Of a stretch of 26,676 bases of DNA, positions 7,278 through 15,802 are shown in pieces. The stretch is from Bacillota bacterium (GTDB lineage Bacteria > Bacillota > Sulfobacillia > Sulfobacillales > Sulfobacillaceae). The DNA lies in assembly GCA_023488565.1 (NCBI GenBank), contig JAMDDZ010000142.1, positions 1-26,676 of the forward strand, written 5' to 3'. Position 1 is the stretch's first letter. Each line of letters starts with the position of its first letter. The position numbers and the translations under genes were made by a program. The notes beneath the pieces are model-generated. The model ran no database searches. It saw only the letters and a program-made list of their open reading frames with translations, and was not told the DNA's origin.

Positions 7278-7622
7278 ATGGACAAAGACACCGAGTGGGG
7301 TCAGATTTCGGTTTATGATGATGTGCTGGCGGCGTTGGCTGGGGCTGCAGCGGTTGCCACTCCCGGGGTGGTTGGTTTGGTCACGCGGCATTATGCTGAA
7401 GGCGATGCACCAAAAATGGTTCAAGAACAATTGGCCAAAGGGGTAACCATTACTCAAGATTCATTGGGAATGACGATTGATATTTCGCTAACGGTACGCT
7501 ATGGTGTGAAAATCAAGGATGTAGGTTTGGCAGTCATCGGTGCGGTAGAACAGGTTATAGTGGATGCTGTGGCTTTTTCACCACGACGTATTGCAATTCA
7601 CATCGAAGGAGTTCGGAAGTAG
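7278..7622 (+). CDS. Asp23/Gls24 family protein (YloU-like)
   Basis: This is a 114-residue protein with the typical Asp23 layout: an N-terminal YDDVLAALAGAAAVATPGVVGLV segment, a central ISLTVRYGVKIKDVG strand region and a C-terminal IAIHIEGVR strand. Members are small soluble alkaline-shock or cell-envelope-stress proteins of unclear biochemistry. The ATG at 7278 has a modest binding site, AAGG (7262-7265). Its stop overlaps the next gene by one base. The pairing asp23-like gene, then DAK/FakA protein, is the conserved yloU-yloV order. No confident promoter was found for it in the 80-bp divergent region shared with rpmB. Confidence 0.92.
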   Translation: MDKDTEWGQISVYDDVLAALAGAAAVATPGVVGLVTRHYAEGDAPKMVQEQLAKGVTITQDSLGMTIDISLTVRYGVKIKDVGLAVIGAVEQVIVDAVAFSPRRIAIHIEGVRK

Positions 7623-9052
7623 TGATCCATGTGGCACCAGCGGCAGGGAAAACATATATTACGGCCAGCGACTTTGGGCTTTGGCTAAAAAGGGGGGTCC
7701 AGGCGCTGCGCCGCGATGCGGCGCGGATTGACCGCATCAATGTATTTCCAGTCCCTGACGGCGACACCGGTCATAATATGCTCGGCACTTTGGAAGCCGC
7801 TTTAGAGGCCATGGAAGAGAGTACCTCGCGCCATCTGGGGCACCAGGTGCGTGTGGCGGCTCAAGGAGCCGTAAGTGGGGCGCGGGGGAACTCCGGCACC
7901 ATTTTATCGCAAGTGTTAGTGGGTTTGGCTGAAAGCGGTGGAGAGAAGGAAATTTGGTCGATACAGGATTTCCGTCAAGCCTGGGAACAGGCAGCGGAGA
8001 TAGCTTATCAGGGTGTCTACCAACCCGTGGAAGGCACTATGCTCACCCTGGTGCGTGCCCTGGCGGAGAGTGCTCAAGGGCAAACCGTGGCTCAGGTACT
8101 GCAAAACATGGTAGTGGCGGCCCGTAAAACAGTGTTGGATTCTCCGCGCTTGTTGGCCGTTTTGCGAGACCGTGGGGTGGTTGATGCGGGAGCTGAAGGT
8201 TTGTATCTGATCATCGCGGCTTTCCTGGGGGATGAGATGGCAGAGTTGTCTGCGGAAGGGATTACTCGGGGGAATGCGATACCCACTAGTCTATGGTCAG
8301 AAGACATACGGTTCCCCTACGATACCGAAGCGCTTATTGCTCCGTGGTCAGGTTCTTTGCCGCTAGGCCAGGTTCGCGAACTCCTAGCAGGTTATGGAGA
8401 TTCGGTAGTGGTTTCAGAAATGCAGTCCTCCTTGAAAGTCCACGTGCATGTCGCGCAACCGGAACCTCTGGTTAAGTTTTTGTTTCAATTAGGACCGGTG
8501 GTCCAAATAGAGATGCTGGATATGCGCCACCAAATGAAAAATTTAGCCCAGCGCGAGCCACGGCCTGTCGTGATTCTTCCACAGTGGGCGTCTGTAATGC
8601 CGACTCGAATCGATGTCATCGACCCAGATTCCCCAACAGCAAAGGAATCGGAAACATTGTGGCTCGGACCCGGAACCGAAGGTCACCGATATTTCTTAGA
8701 GTCTCTAGCGATAGCCTGCCAATTATTCTTAGATTATGATGAAAATGCTTCTTGGGAAGATAACTTGCGCAATTTGCTGCCACGTGCCGAGACCATGACC
8801 TCATTGGTGATCCAATGGGATACCCGCGGGTACCAGGTAGGGGCTGTGGCGCAAATGACTAGACAAGCAGCGTTAATGGCCGTGAAAGCTGCCGTGGGAA
8901 ACCACCCCATGGTGACGATATATACTTCACTTACCGGGGATGAGGACGATTGGAGCAAGGAGGCAGAGTGGTGGCAGACGCAACTGAACGCGGAGCTCGT
9001 CAGCGTGCCGGGCGGCGTCGCACATCACAGCATGAATCTCGTCGTCCAGTAA
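7622..9052 (+). CDS. DAK phosphatase/fatty acid kinase-like protein (FakA/YloV family), divergent
   Basis: The protein has 476 residues, noticeably shorter than the usual 550 or so. The N-terminal DhaL-type ATP-binding domain (about 14-210) is well kept: NVFPVPDGDTGHNM with the Mg-binding acidic residues D46 and D48, and GARGNSGTILSQVL. FakA phosphorylates fatty acids held by DegV-like FakB proteins. The middle domain normally carries a Y-C-T-E motif and a VHVH pair reported as a zinc site; here the motif reads YDTEA with D234 in place of Cys, while H274 and H276 are kept. The C-terminal DegV-like domain is short and weakly conserved. The start is GTG 7622, coupled to the asp23-like stop. Family membership is firm; kinase activity is likely but not certain. 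Confidence 0.9.
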   Translation: MIHVAPAAGKTYITASDFGLWLKRGVQALRRDAARIDRINVFPVPDGDTGHNMLGTLEAALEAMEESTSRHLGHQVRVAAQGAVSGARGNSGTILSQVLVGLAESGGEKEIWSIQDFRQAWEQAAEIAYQGVYQPVEGTMLTLVRALAESAQGQTVAQVLQNMVVAARKTVLDSPRLLAVLRDRGVVDAGAEGLYLIIAAFLGDEMAELSAEGITRGNAIPTSLWSEDIRFPYDTEALIAPWSGSLPLGQVRELLAGYGDSVVVSEMQSSLKVHVHVAQPEPLVKFLFQLGPVVQIEMLDMRHQMKNLAQREPRPVVILPQWASVMPTRIDVIDPDSPTAKESETLWLGPGTEGHRYFLESLAIACQLFLDYDENASWEDNLRNLLPRAETMTSLVIQWDTRGYQVGAVAQMTRQAALMAVKAAVGNHPMVTIYTSLTGDEDDWSKEAEWWQTQLNAELVSVPGGVAHHSMNLVVQ

Positions 9053-11091
9053 TTGGCGTCAGCGAACCAATTACTGCTTTGCCCGGGGTCGGACCCAAGA
9101 AAGCAGAGCAACTCGAAAAACTCGGGATCCGGAATCAGGGCGATCTGTTATTTTTATGGCCGCGGCGCCATGAAGATCGCACGGTGATTACCCCTCTGTC
9201 CGAAGTCCAAAGCGGTGGAGATTTTACGACTGCGGGGCGAATTGGCCGAGCAGACTATGATCCCCGTCGGCAAGTTTTGAGAGTTTCGGTTACTGATGGC
9301 TTGTTTGTGGTCTATGCTACATTTTTTCATGCTCGGTGGCTGACTCATCAGCTGCAACCTGGTGTTATGGTGGTATTAAGTGGCCACGTCGAATATTGGG
9401 GCAACCGTCTGATTATGAATCACCCTCATCATGAGGTCTTGGCGCCGGGGGAGGCGCCGCAACGCGGCTTGATTCCCATTTATCCCTTGACGGCCGACAT
9501 CAAACAACGATGGCTGCAGCAATTAATGAAGCAAGTCATACCCATTTTGGCTCCTCAAGTGGCCGATCTTTTGCCGCAGGAGCTCTTAAACCAGGAACGG
9601 CTGATAAGTCGCGGGCAAGCTCTTTTACATTTGCATTGGCCGCCATCACAAGAGGCATTAGAGGCGGCGCGAAAACGTCTGGTATTTGACGAATTTCTTC
9701 GCGTCTCACTGGCCGTAATGCGGATGCAGCAATGGGATCACGGAGTGGCGGGGATTCGGCAAAATCCTCAGGGTCTTCTTTCTCAAAAATTTTTGACCCG
9801 ATTGCCCTACACCTTGACCCCCGGGCAAGAAACCGCTTGGCGTTCGATTCGCCAGGAGTTAGCTGCAGATCGGCCGATGTTGCGATTGCTGCAAGGCGAT
9901 GTGGGATCGGGGAAAACCATCCTCGCTATTTTAACGATACTCGCGGCCGTGGATGCTGGCCACCAAGCCGCATTTATGGCGCCTACCGAATTACTGGCGG
10001 AACAACAGTGGCGGGTTATAAAAGATTTGACGGCTTCGCTGCCTATTGAGGTCGGTCTTTTGACCGGTCAAGATGCGAGCCAGGCGGCTAGAGTCCGAAA
10101 TGGCATTGCCGACGGCTCGCTTGAGGTGGTGGTGGGAACCCAGGCGCTCTTATCCCCATCTGTGAATTTTCACCACTTGGGTCTGGTGGTTATTGACGAA
10201 CAACATCGCTTTGGGGTGCGACAACGGGCACATTTAGCCCAAAAAGGCTATTTCCCTGACTTGCTGGTTATGACAGCCACGCCCATCCCACGCACGCTGG
10301 CACTCACACTCTATGGCGACCTTAACGTGTCGCAAATTGAAGGTTTGCCGCCGGGGAGGCAACCGATTACTACGGTCCATTTACCCTATAGGGAGAGACG
10401 CACCGCCTATGAGTCCGTGCACCAGGCAGTGCGGAGGGGTGAACAGGCATACGTGGTCTGTCCCTTAGTGAACGAGAACGAGGATCAAGATGTGGCCGCG
10501 GCAACGGTATTGGCAGAGGGTATGCGGCGGGTTCCCGGGTGGAGGGTTGGTTTGCTGCATGGGCAATTGCCGGGGAAAGAAAAAACGCAGATTATGGAAG
10601 CATTTCGCGCCCATGAAATTGATGTTTTGGTGGCCACTACGATTATTGAGGTAGGAGTCGACGTGGCTAACGCTACGGTTATGGTGATCGAAGAAGCAGA
10701 TCGGTTTGGTCTGGCCCAATTGCATCAGTTGCGGGGTCGGATTGGGCGCGGCACCAAGGCTGCCACCTGTTATTTGCTGGCTGATCCTAAAACTGAAGAG
10801 GGGGAATTGCGGATGGCGGCCATGGTACGCTGGTCTGATGGATTAAAATTGGCGGAGCAGGATCTCAAAATTCGGGGTCCTGGAGAAATTTTGGGATTGC
10901 GCCAACACGGACTTTCCGCTTTTCAATTGGCAGACCCGGTCCGAGATTTAGTTTTAATGGAGCATGTGCGGCAAGTAGCCCATGACATTTTAGAATCTGA
11001 CCCGCGATTGGACCACGAGGGCCACCAAATCTTAAAGCGGTGGGTTGATGACGGGGTGGCCTCCGCCTTGCCTAATCAGATGCTCCATTAA
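8971..11091 (+). CDS. recG: ATP-dependent DNA helicase RecG
   Basis: RecG remodels stalled replication forks and Holliday junctions. The protein has 706 residues from GTG 8971, chosen because AAGGAGG at 8957-8963 is well placed; GTG 8968 and TTG 8950 are in the same frame. A basic N-terminal tail (about 1-28, many Arg) precedes the helix-hairpin-helix-like GVGPKKAEQLEKLGI and the wedge (OB-fold) domain. Helicase motifs: Walker A GDVGSGKT (K315), APTELLAEQQ, DEQH box D409-H412, TATPIPRTLAL, and TTIIEVGVDVANA followed by QLRGRIGRG. The TRG-type end LKIRGPGEILGLRQHG is diagnostic of RecG. It overlaps the FakA-like gene by 82 bp. The order FakA-recG is conserved in Firmicutes. Confidence 0.97.
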   Translation: MADATERGARQRAGRRRTSQHESRRPVIGVSEPITALPGVGPKKAEQLEKLGIRNQGDLLFLWPRRHEDRTVITPLSEVQSGGDFTTAGRIGRADYDPRRQVLRVSVTDGLFVVYATFFHARWLTHQLQPGVMVVLSGHVEYWGNRLIMNHPHHEVLAPGEAPQRGLIPIYPLTADIKQRWLQQLMKQVIPILAPQVADLLPQELLNQERLISRGQALLHLHWPPSQEALEAARKRLVFDEFLRVSLAVMRMQQWDHGVAGIRQNPQGLLSQKFLTRLPYTLTPGQETAWRSIRQELAADRPMLRLLQGDVGSGKTILAILTILAAVDAGHQAAFMAPTELLAEQQWRVIKDLTASLPIEVGLLTGQDASQAARVRNGIADGSLEVVVGTQALLSPSVNFHHLGLVVIDEQHRFGVRQRAHLAQKGYFPDLLVMTATPIPRTLALTLYGDLNVSQIEGLPPGRQPITTVHLPYRERRTAYESVHQAVRRGEQAYVVCPLVNENEDQDVAAATVLAEGMRRVPGWRVGLLHGQLPGKEKTQIMEAFRAHEIDVLVATTIIEVGVDVANATVMVIEEADRFGLAQLHQLRGRIGRGTKAATCYLLADPKTEEGELRMAAMVRWSDGLKLAEQDLKIRGPGEILGLRQHGLSAFQLADPVRDLVLMEHVRQVAHDILESDPRLDHEGHQILKRWVDDGVASALPNQMLH

Positions 11092-11103
11092 GTTAATTGA
11101 CCC

Positions 11104-12282
11104 TTAAGCGGTGGGGGCCTTAAGCCGCAGGCTGAAAGGAATGCTGACTAAAAGCAATATGGCTGTGGTCTCTAAAGCACCTACGGCGCCGATACGGCTG
11201 GCCAATAGGCCGATGCCTCCGACCCCCAAAGCCCCCAGCGTGTTACCAACGCCCAATGTCAATCCAGAAGCCATGCCCTTGTTTTCGGGGAACAAGGCTT
11301 GGCCGTAGACCATAACCACGGATCCGGTGGAATAAAGGGCAAATCCTAAGAGACCGATACTGAACCAAATGGCTAGACCGCTAGCATGCAAAAACCACCA
11401 TAAAAGCACGCTGGACAGGGCAGCCGATGCAATCAGCACGGGTTTTGGCCCAACTTTATCGGAAATGGCACCGCCGGTCATATTGCCCACACTGCCGACT
11501 AAAAACAGTGTCGACAACAAAGCGGCGGACTCCCCTAAAGGACGGTGGAGAGTATGCCATAATATGGGGACCATGGTGAGCGTTGCGGTGGACGCCAGGT
11601 TGCGCAATACCACGACGACCAGCAAATTGCCAGCGTGTTTGAGACCGCGGCGAAACGCCGGAGTCCAGATACTGCCGCGTCTCGCTTTGGGCTTAGGAGA
11701 CGGACGCATCACGAACCACATGACAATGGCCATGGCCATACCCGGAATCGCGAGTACCCAGAGACCGTGACGCCCCAAATACAAAAAAGTGGTGGTGGCA
11801 GCGATAGGGGCAAGCGCCCGGCCAACGTTGCCCCCAATCATAAAGAAACTCATGCCTAAACCCTTGCGGGAACCGGACAGTTCCCCGACCAGAGCCGATG
11901 CATGGGGGTGAAATGCTGCATTACCCAGGCCGCCGATAAGCAGCGCTAACACAAATACTCCGTAAGAGGGAGCAAATGCCAAGGCTGACGCAGAGATAAT
12001 ACTGCCGACAAACAGCCCCCCGACAACAAAATAACGAGTACCTACACGGTCGGCCCATAAACCCATCAAAGGTTGCAACATTTGGGTGGTCAGAGCCGCA
12101 ATCGAGCTTAAAAGGCCAGCCAGGGCTATGGAAAAATGCATAGCGACCATTAACACTGACAACAGTGAAGGATATAAGTTGGGATAAGAGTCATTTAAGA
12201 AATGAGCAAAGGTATAATAAGCCGTTTTCCAGGAAGGACGCGCGACGCGTGTGCCCTCACCCAGAGTGCTGCTGGAAATCAT
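11104..12282 (-). CDS. MFS exporter, fosmidomycin-resistance (Fsr)-like
   Basis: This is a 392-residue membrane protein with about 12 hydrophobic segments, a member of the major facilitator superfamily. The N-terminal FAHFLNDSYPNLYPSLL and the later GGNVGRALAPIAAT are typical of the Fsr branch. GLWADRVGTR is the loop 2-3 MFS motif, and SDKVGPKPV repeats it in the second half. A basic central loop (about 190-215) separates the two six-helix halves. Fsr proteins export small drugs such as fosmidomycin; the natural substrate here cannot be told. The ATG at 12282 has a good GAGAAGGA site. It is convergent with recG (12-bp gap) and divergent from the trp operon, and is not part of the usual recG neighbourhood, so it may be a local insertion. 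Confidence 0.9.
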   Translation of the reverse strand: MISSSTLGEGTRVARPSWKTAYYTFAHFLNDSYPNLYPSLLSVLMVAMHFSIALAGLLSSIAALTTQMLQPLMGLWADRVGTRYFVVGGLFVGSIISASALAFAPSYGVFVLALLIGGLGNAAFHPHASALVGELSGSRKGLGMSFFMIGGNVGRALAPIAATTTFLYLGRHGLWVLAIPGMAMAIVMWFVMRPSPKPKARRGSIWTPAFRRGLKHAGNLLVVVVLRNLASTATLTMVPILWHTLHRPLGESAALLSTLFLVGSVGNMTGGAISDKVGPKPVLIASAALSSVLLWWFLHASGLAIWFSIGLLGFALYSTGSVVMVYGQALFPENKGMASGLTLGVGNTLGALGVGGIGLLASRIGAVGALETTAILLLVSIPFSLRLKAPTA

Positions 12283-12314
12283 TGCAGAGTCCTTCTCTCA
12301 TACACAGTCTGTTA

Positions 12315-12342
12315 ATAACAGGATACTGCCAAAGTCAGTCAA
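12315..12342 (-). promoter_or_regulatory. Candidate promoter of the MFS gene
   Basis: Minus-strand TTGACT (12342-12337, 5/6 to consensus) and TGTTAT (12320-12315, 4/6) are 16 nt apart. They lie 33 nt before the ATG at 12282 and point away from the trp promoter, about 30 bp to the right. Confidence 0.5.
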
Positions 12343-12374
12343 TGGCAATGAAGATAATATTGGCAAGGTGATGG

Positions 12375-12403
12375 TTGACAGATGCGACCTGGCCGATTAT
12401 ACT
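12375..12403 (+). promoter_or_regulatory. Sigma-A promoter of the trp operon
   Basis: TTGACA at 12375-12380 is a perfect -35 box. It is followed after exactly 17 nt by TATACT at 12398-12403 (5/6 to the -10 consensus). Transcription should start near 12410, just before the T-box leader. Confidence 0.9.
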
Positions 12404-12409
12404 GCAACC

Positions 12410-12690
12410 AATTACATGTTCAAGCGATGAATGGGAAAAGTACGCGGGAAAGCCCTCTTAAGCGAGTCGGTGACAGTGTGAGACCGATGAGAAATATTTC
12501 CGCCGAATGGCCCCAGGAGCTGCCAACCGAAAGCGTGAGTAGGCTTGGCCGGACTCTTCCACCGTTATCCGGGAAGGCAATATCGGAGCAATCCCGTATT
12601 GCTGAAGTGAGACTTGCAAAAGTCTAATTGGGGTGGTACCGCGGAGTAACCTTCGTCCCTGTCGTTGGGATGAAGGTATTTTGGTTTTGC
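12410..12690 (+). promoter_or_regulatory. T-box leader, tRNA-Trp specific, controlling trpEGDCFBA
   Basis: The leader lies between the promoter and trpE. Stem I starts with TGGG (12432-12435) pairing with CCCA (12512-12515). Next is a specifier loop, with AAAAGTAC on the 5' side and CGAATGGC on the 3' side, then a GCGGGAAA/TTTCCGC helix. The apical hairpin is TCGGT...ACCGA. The specifier read from this fold is TGG at 12508-12510, the Trp codon. Other elements are GCAATA/TATTGC (12577-12602) and stem III AGACTT-gcaa-AAGTCT (12610-12625). The conserved T-box GGGTGGTACCGCGG has its tRNA-pairing UGGU at 12634-12637. Uncharged tRNA-Trp should stabilise the antiterminator and switch on the operon. 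Confidence 0.93.
12649..12688 (+). terminator. T-box terminator before trpE
   Basis: The stem ACCTTCGTCCC pairs with GGGATGAAGGT (12649-12677), followed by ATTTTGGTTTT. It overlaps the 3' half of the T-box, as needed for mutually exclusive terminator and antiterminator folds. Confidence 0.9.
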
Positions 12691-12701
12691 GGAGGGACGA
12701 C

Positions 12702-14150
12702 ATGGGTTTTTTCGACCAATCGGGGGCGGGAGAAGTTTGGGAAAGTCCCCATCATGTGCATAGTGCAGTAGTGAAGCGATACGTCGTAGATCAATTAACA
12801 CCGATCTCGGCATTTCTTAGACTGCGACCTTTAGGTGCTCATACGTTGTTGGAAAGCGTGGAAGGAGACGAGAAAATTGCTCGGTACTCCTTCATAGCCG
12901 TAGGGGAATGGGCACGTCTCTTGGAGTCTGGAGGGCAAGCGGTATTAGTCAGTCCCGAAGGCACCGAGGTGGCGCGGGATCCGTTAGAACTGGTTCGCCG
13001 TCAGTCGGAAAGGCAACAAATCCCCGTACCCGCCTCGGTTGAGCTGCCATTTGCCGGTGGTGCCGTGGGATACTTTGGATACGACTGGGTGCACCACTTG
13101 GAAAAATTACCCCATCGCCATACCCAAAACGGACCGGATTGGGAGTGGGTTTGGCCCAAAGCTGTGGTTGCCTTTGATCATCGGCGGCATCAGGTCACGG
13201 TGATAGTTGAAACCATAAGAGGACAGCAGGATCAAGCTTGGGCCCGATTGCAAATCTTAGTGGACGCCTTGCGGCAACCTTTAATGCTGGCAGAGCCACG
13301 GGTTCAGCGGGTGGCTCCTGTGGTTTCTAACATGACGCGTCAGTATTACGATCAGATGATTGATCGGGCTCGAGACTACATTGTGGCGGGGGATATATTT
13401 CAAGTGGTGCTGTCCCAAACGTTGTCGTCCCAAATTGTTGGCGATCCCTTTAATCTTTATCGCCGTCTGCGTCATGTTAACCCGTCTCCATATCTATTTT
13501 ATCTGGAAACGCCGCGTCGGACACTGGCGGGATCTTCGCCTGAAGCCCTAATTAGGGTAACCGATGGCTTGATTAGTAATAGGCCCATTGCGGGCACTCG
13601 TCCTCGCGGGGCTTCCGAAGCCGAAGATGTAGCTCTTTGGGACGACCTGATTCAGGATCCCAAAGAACGGGCCGAGCATGTGATGCTGGTCGATTTGGCG
13701 CGCAATGACTTGGGCCGGGTGTCACAGTATGGCTCGGTTTCAGTAACTCAGTTTATGCAACAAGAATTGTATTCCCACGTGATGCACATAGTGTCCGAGG
13801 TGGAAGGCCGATTAACTGCGGAATTTGACGCCCTCGATGCCTTGGCGGCGTCTTTCCCCGCGGGGACGCTGACGGGGGCACCCAAAATTCGGGCGATGGA
13901 GATCATTGATGAATTGGAGCCGCAATCCCGGGGAGCCTACGGCGGAGTCGTCGGATATTTCTCGCACCAAGGCAACCTCGATACCTGCATTACGATCCGG
14001 ACACTGGACGTAACCGGAGATCGGGTCACTGTGCAAGCTGGAGGCGGAATTGTTGCCGACTCCGATTCGGCCCGGGAGTACCAAGAATCGCTAAACAAGG
14101 CGGCAGCCGCTTTAGCTGTACTCGAACCGGACGAGGAGGAGTGGCTATGA
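12702..14150 (+). CDS. trpE: Anthranilate synthase component I
   Basis: TrpE makes anthranilate from chorismate using ammonia from TrpG. The protein has 482 residues from ATG 12702, preceded by GGAGGGAC. The N-terminal LLES motif (49-52) is the element that binds tryptophan for feedback inhibition in this family. The chorismate-binding domain has RPIAGTRPRG, EHVMLVDLARNDLGRV, SEVEG, FPAGTLTGAPKIRAMEII, RGAYGGVVGYFS and VQAGGGIVADS. The frame is open back to 12633, but that part lies in the T-box and terminator, so the upstream start is rejected. The stop overlaps trpG by 4 bp (ATGA). It is the first gene of the operon and is controlled by the T-box. Confidence 0.97.
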   Translation: MGFFDQSGAGEVWESPHHVHSAVVKRYVVDQLTPISAFLRLRPLGAHTLLESVEGDEKIARYSFIAVGEWARLLESGGQAVLVSPEGTEVARDPLELVRRQSERQQIPVPASVELPFAGGAVGYFGYDWVHHLEKLPHRHTQNGPDWEWVWPKAVVAFDHRRHQVTVIVETIRGQQDQAWARLQILVDALRQPLMLAEPRVQRVAPVVSNMTRQYYDQMIDRARDYIVAGDIFQVVLSQTLSSQIVGDPFNLYRRLRHVNPSPYLFYLETPRRTLAGSSPEALIRVTDGLISNRPIAGTRPRGASEAEDVALWDDLIQDPKERAEHVMLVDLARNDLGRVSQYGSVSVTQFMQQELYSHVMHIVSEVEGRLTAEFDALDALAASFPAGTLTGAPKIRAMEIIDELEPQSRGAYGGVVGYFSHQGNLDTCITIRTLDVTGDRVTVQAGGGIVADSDSAREYQESLNKAAAALAVLEPDEEEWL

Positions 14151-14758
14151 TTCTGGTTATCGACAACTACGATTCGTTTACCTATAACCTGGTGCAATAC
14201 TTGGGAATGTTGGATGAAACCGTCCAAGTAGTGCGCAACGACCAAATTACGGTGGACCAGGTTCGGGAACGGCAACCGGATCAAATAGTCATTTCCCCGG
14301 GACCAGGGCGTCCTGAAGATGCCGGTATCACCGTAGAGGTGATCCAAAGATTGGGTTCCCTCACCCCAATTTTAGGGGTGTGCTTAGGACACCAGGCGAT
14401 TGCATTGGCCTATGGCGGCGAGGTGGTGCCTGCTGTGCGTCTGATGCATGGGAAAGCCGACTTTGTATACCACAATGGTGAGGGCATATTTCGCAATTTG
14501 CCCCAGGGATTTCCTGCGGGACGATACCACTCTCTTGCCGTTAATGTTCAGGAAGTAAAAGAATTGCAAGTGACAGCGCATTGCGAAGATGGCACGATTA
14601 TGGCCATCACCCATAAAACTCATCCGGTTTGGGGGATCCAATTTCATCCGGAATCTATATTGACGCCTTCCGGAATGGACCTGTTACAAAACTTTATTCA
14701 TATCACGAGTCCTTCTCAGGTGACACATGTCAATAAAGTTGGAGGAGTAACACCATGA
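14147..14758 (+). CDS. trpG: Anthranilate synthase component II (glutamine amidotransferase)
   Basis: This 203-residue class I glutamine amidotransferase supplies ammonia to TrpE. The catalytic triad is visible: C79 in GVCLGHQAIA, and H167 and E169 in QFHPESILTP. IDNYDSFTYNLVQYLG and SPGPGRPEDAG are TrpG/PabA signatures. ATG 14147 overlaps the trpE stop by 4 bp after GAGGAGGAG; GTG 14141 is a less likely start. Because no pabA is seen in the window, it might also serve 4-amino-4-deoxychorismate synthase, as in B. subtilis; that is inference. Confidence 0.97.
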   Translation: MILVIDNYDSFTYNLVQYLGMLDETVQVVRNDQITVDQVRERQPDQIVISPGPGRPEDAGITVEVIQRLGSLTPILGVCLGHQAIALAYGGEVVPAVRLMHGKADFVYHNGEGIFRNLPQGFPAGRYHSLAVNVQEVKELQVTAHCEDGTIMAITHKTHPVWGIQFHPESILTPSGMDLLQNFIHITSPSQVTHVNKVGGVTP

Positions 14759-15786
14759 GCGATGTGGTAACCGATAAGCTTATGACTTTAAGCGAAGGGC
14801 GGGCCTTGAGCGAAATTGAGGCCTACACTTTGATGGACGGTATTATGAGCGGTGTGGTGAGCCCGATTCAATTAGCTGGGGTTCTGATGGCACTTCGAGT
14901 GCGCGGGGAAACAATTGATGAGTTAACTGGATTTGCCCGTGCCATGCGAGACCATGCCATAAAAGTTCCGGTGACGCGAAGACCGGTATTGGATACCTGC
15001 GGTACTGGGGGTGACCGTTCGATGTCTTTCAATGTTTCTACCGTGTCGGCTTTTGTGGTGGCAGGAGCTGGGATAGCAGTGGCCAAACACGGTAATCGAT
15101 CGGCAACTTCTAAGAGTGGGAGCGCGGATTTGCTTGAAGCGTTGGGCGTGCCTATTTCCCAAGATCCGGTTAGTGTGGCTCGGTCGGTGGACGAAATTGG
15201 CTTTGGGTTTCTATTCGCGCAGAGTGTGCATACCTCGATGAAATTTGCTGCCCAAACACGGCGTGAACTGGGAGTGCGCACCGTGTTTAACGTGTTGGGT
15301 CCGCTGACCAATCCGGTCAACCCAGAGCGTCAACTGTTAGGCGTATTTAGTCCCTCTTGGGTTGAACCGATAACCCAAGTGCTGGCTAGGTTGGGAACAG
15401 ATCATGCCATAGTGGTTCATGGGGCAGGGGGAATTGATGAGGTATCCCTGTCTGGTCCCACTCAGTTTGGGAGGGTTAATCGCGGCGAGGTAACGTTTGG
15501 TGAATTTTCTCCGGAAGACCTGGGGCTTCCGCGTTATCCCAAACAAGCGATTGTGGGCGGCGACCCGGTCGAAAATGCGGCCATTTGCCGTCGGGTTCTG
15601 CAAGGTCAACCGGGAGCTTACTTGGATTCGGTATTGGCCAATGCCGGCGTAGCCCTATTTGCGGCACGGGCCGTGAACAGTATGAAAATGGGGGTCGATT
15701 TGGCGCGCGAGGTAATTCTCCAGGGACAGGCTTGGGAAGTGCTGCAACAACTGACGGAACCCCATACCTTAGCTCGAGAATTATAA
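14755..15786 (+). CDS. trpD: Anthranilate phosphoribosyltransferase
   Basis: TrpD joins anthranilate to PRPP, the second step of the Trp branch. The protein has 343 residues, the normal length. Motifs are DTCGTGGD (PRPP/pyrophosphate loop), KHGNRSATSKSGSADLLEALG (Mg/PRPP site), FNVLGPLTNP and VHGAGGIDEVSL. ATG 14755 overlaps the trpG stop by 4 bp (ATGA) and follows GGAGGAG at about 14741-14747. A 16-bp gap separates it from trpC. Confidence 0.97.
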   Translation: MSDVVTDKLMTLSEGRALSEIEAYTLMDGIMSGVVSPIQLAGVLMALRVRGETIDELTGFARAMRDHAIKVPVTRRPVLDTCGTGGDRSMSFNVSTVSAFVVAGAGIAVAKHGNRSATSKSGSADLLEALGVPISQDPVSVARSVDEIGFGFLFAQSVHTSMKFAAQTRRELGVRTVFNVLGPLTNPVNPERQLLGVFSPSWVEPITQVLARLGTDHAIVVHGAGGIDEVSLSGPTQFGRVNRGEVTFGEFSPEDLGLPRYPKQAIVGGDPVENAAICRRVLQGQPGAYLDSVLANAGVALFAARAVNSMKMGVDLAREVILQGQAWEVLQQLTEPHTLAREL

Positions 15787-15802
15787 AGAGGGGGGCGACG
15801 TC

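Noticed and set aside
12633..12701. N-terminal extension of trpE from an upstream in-frame GTG
   Set aside because: It runs through the T-box and terminator stem; the ATG at 12702 has a proper GGAGGG site and matches the TrpE family start.
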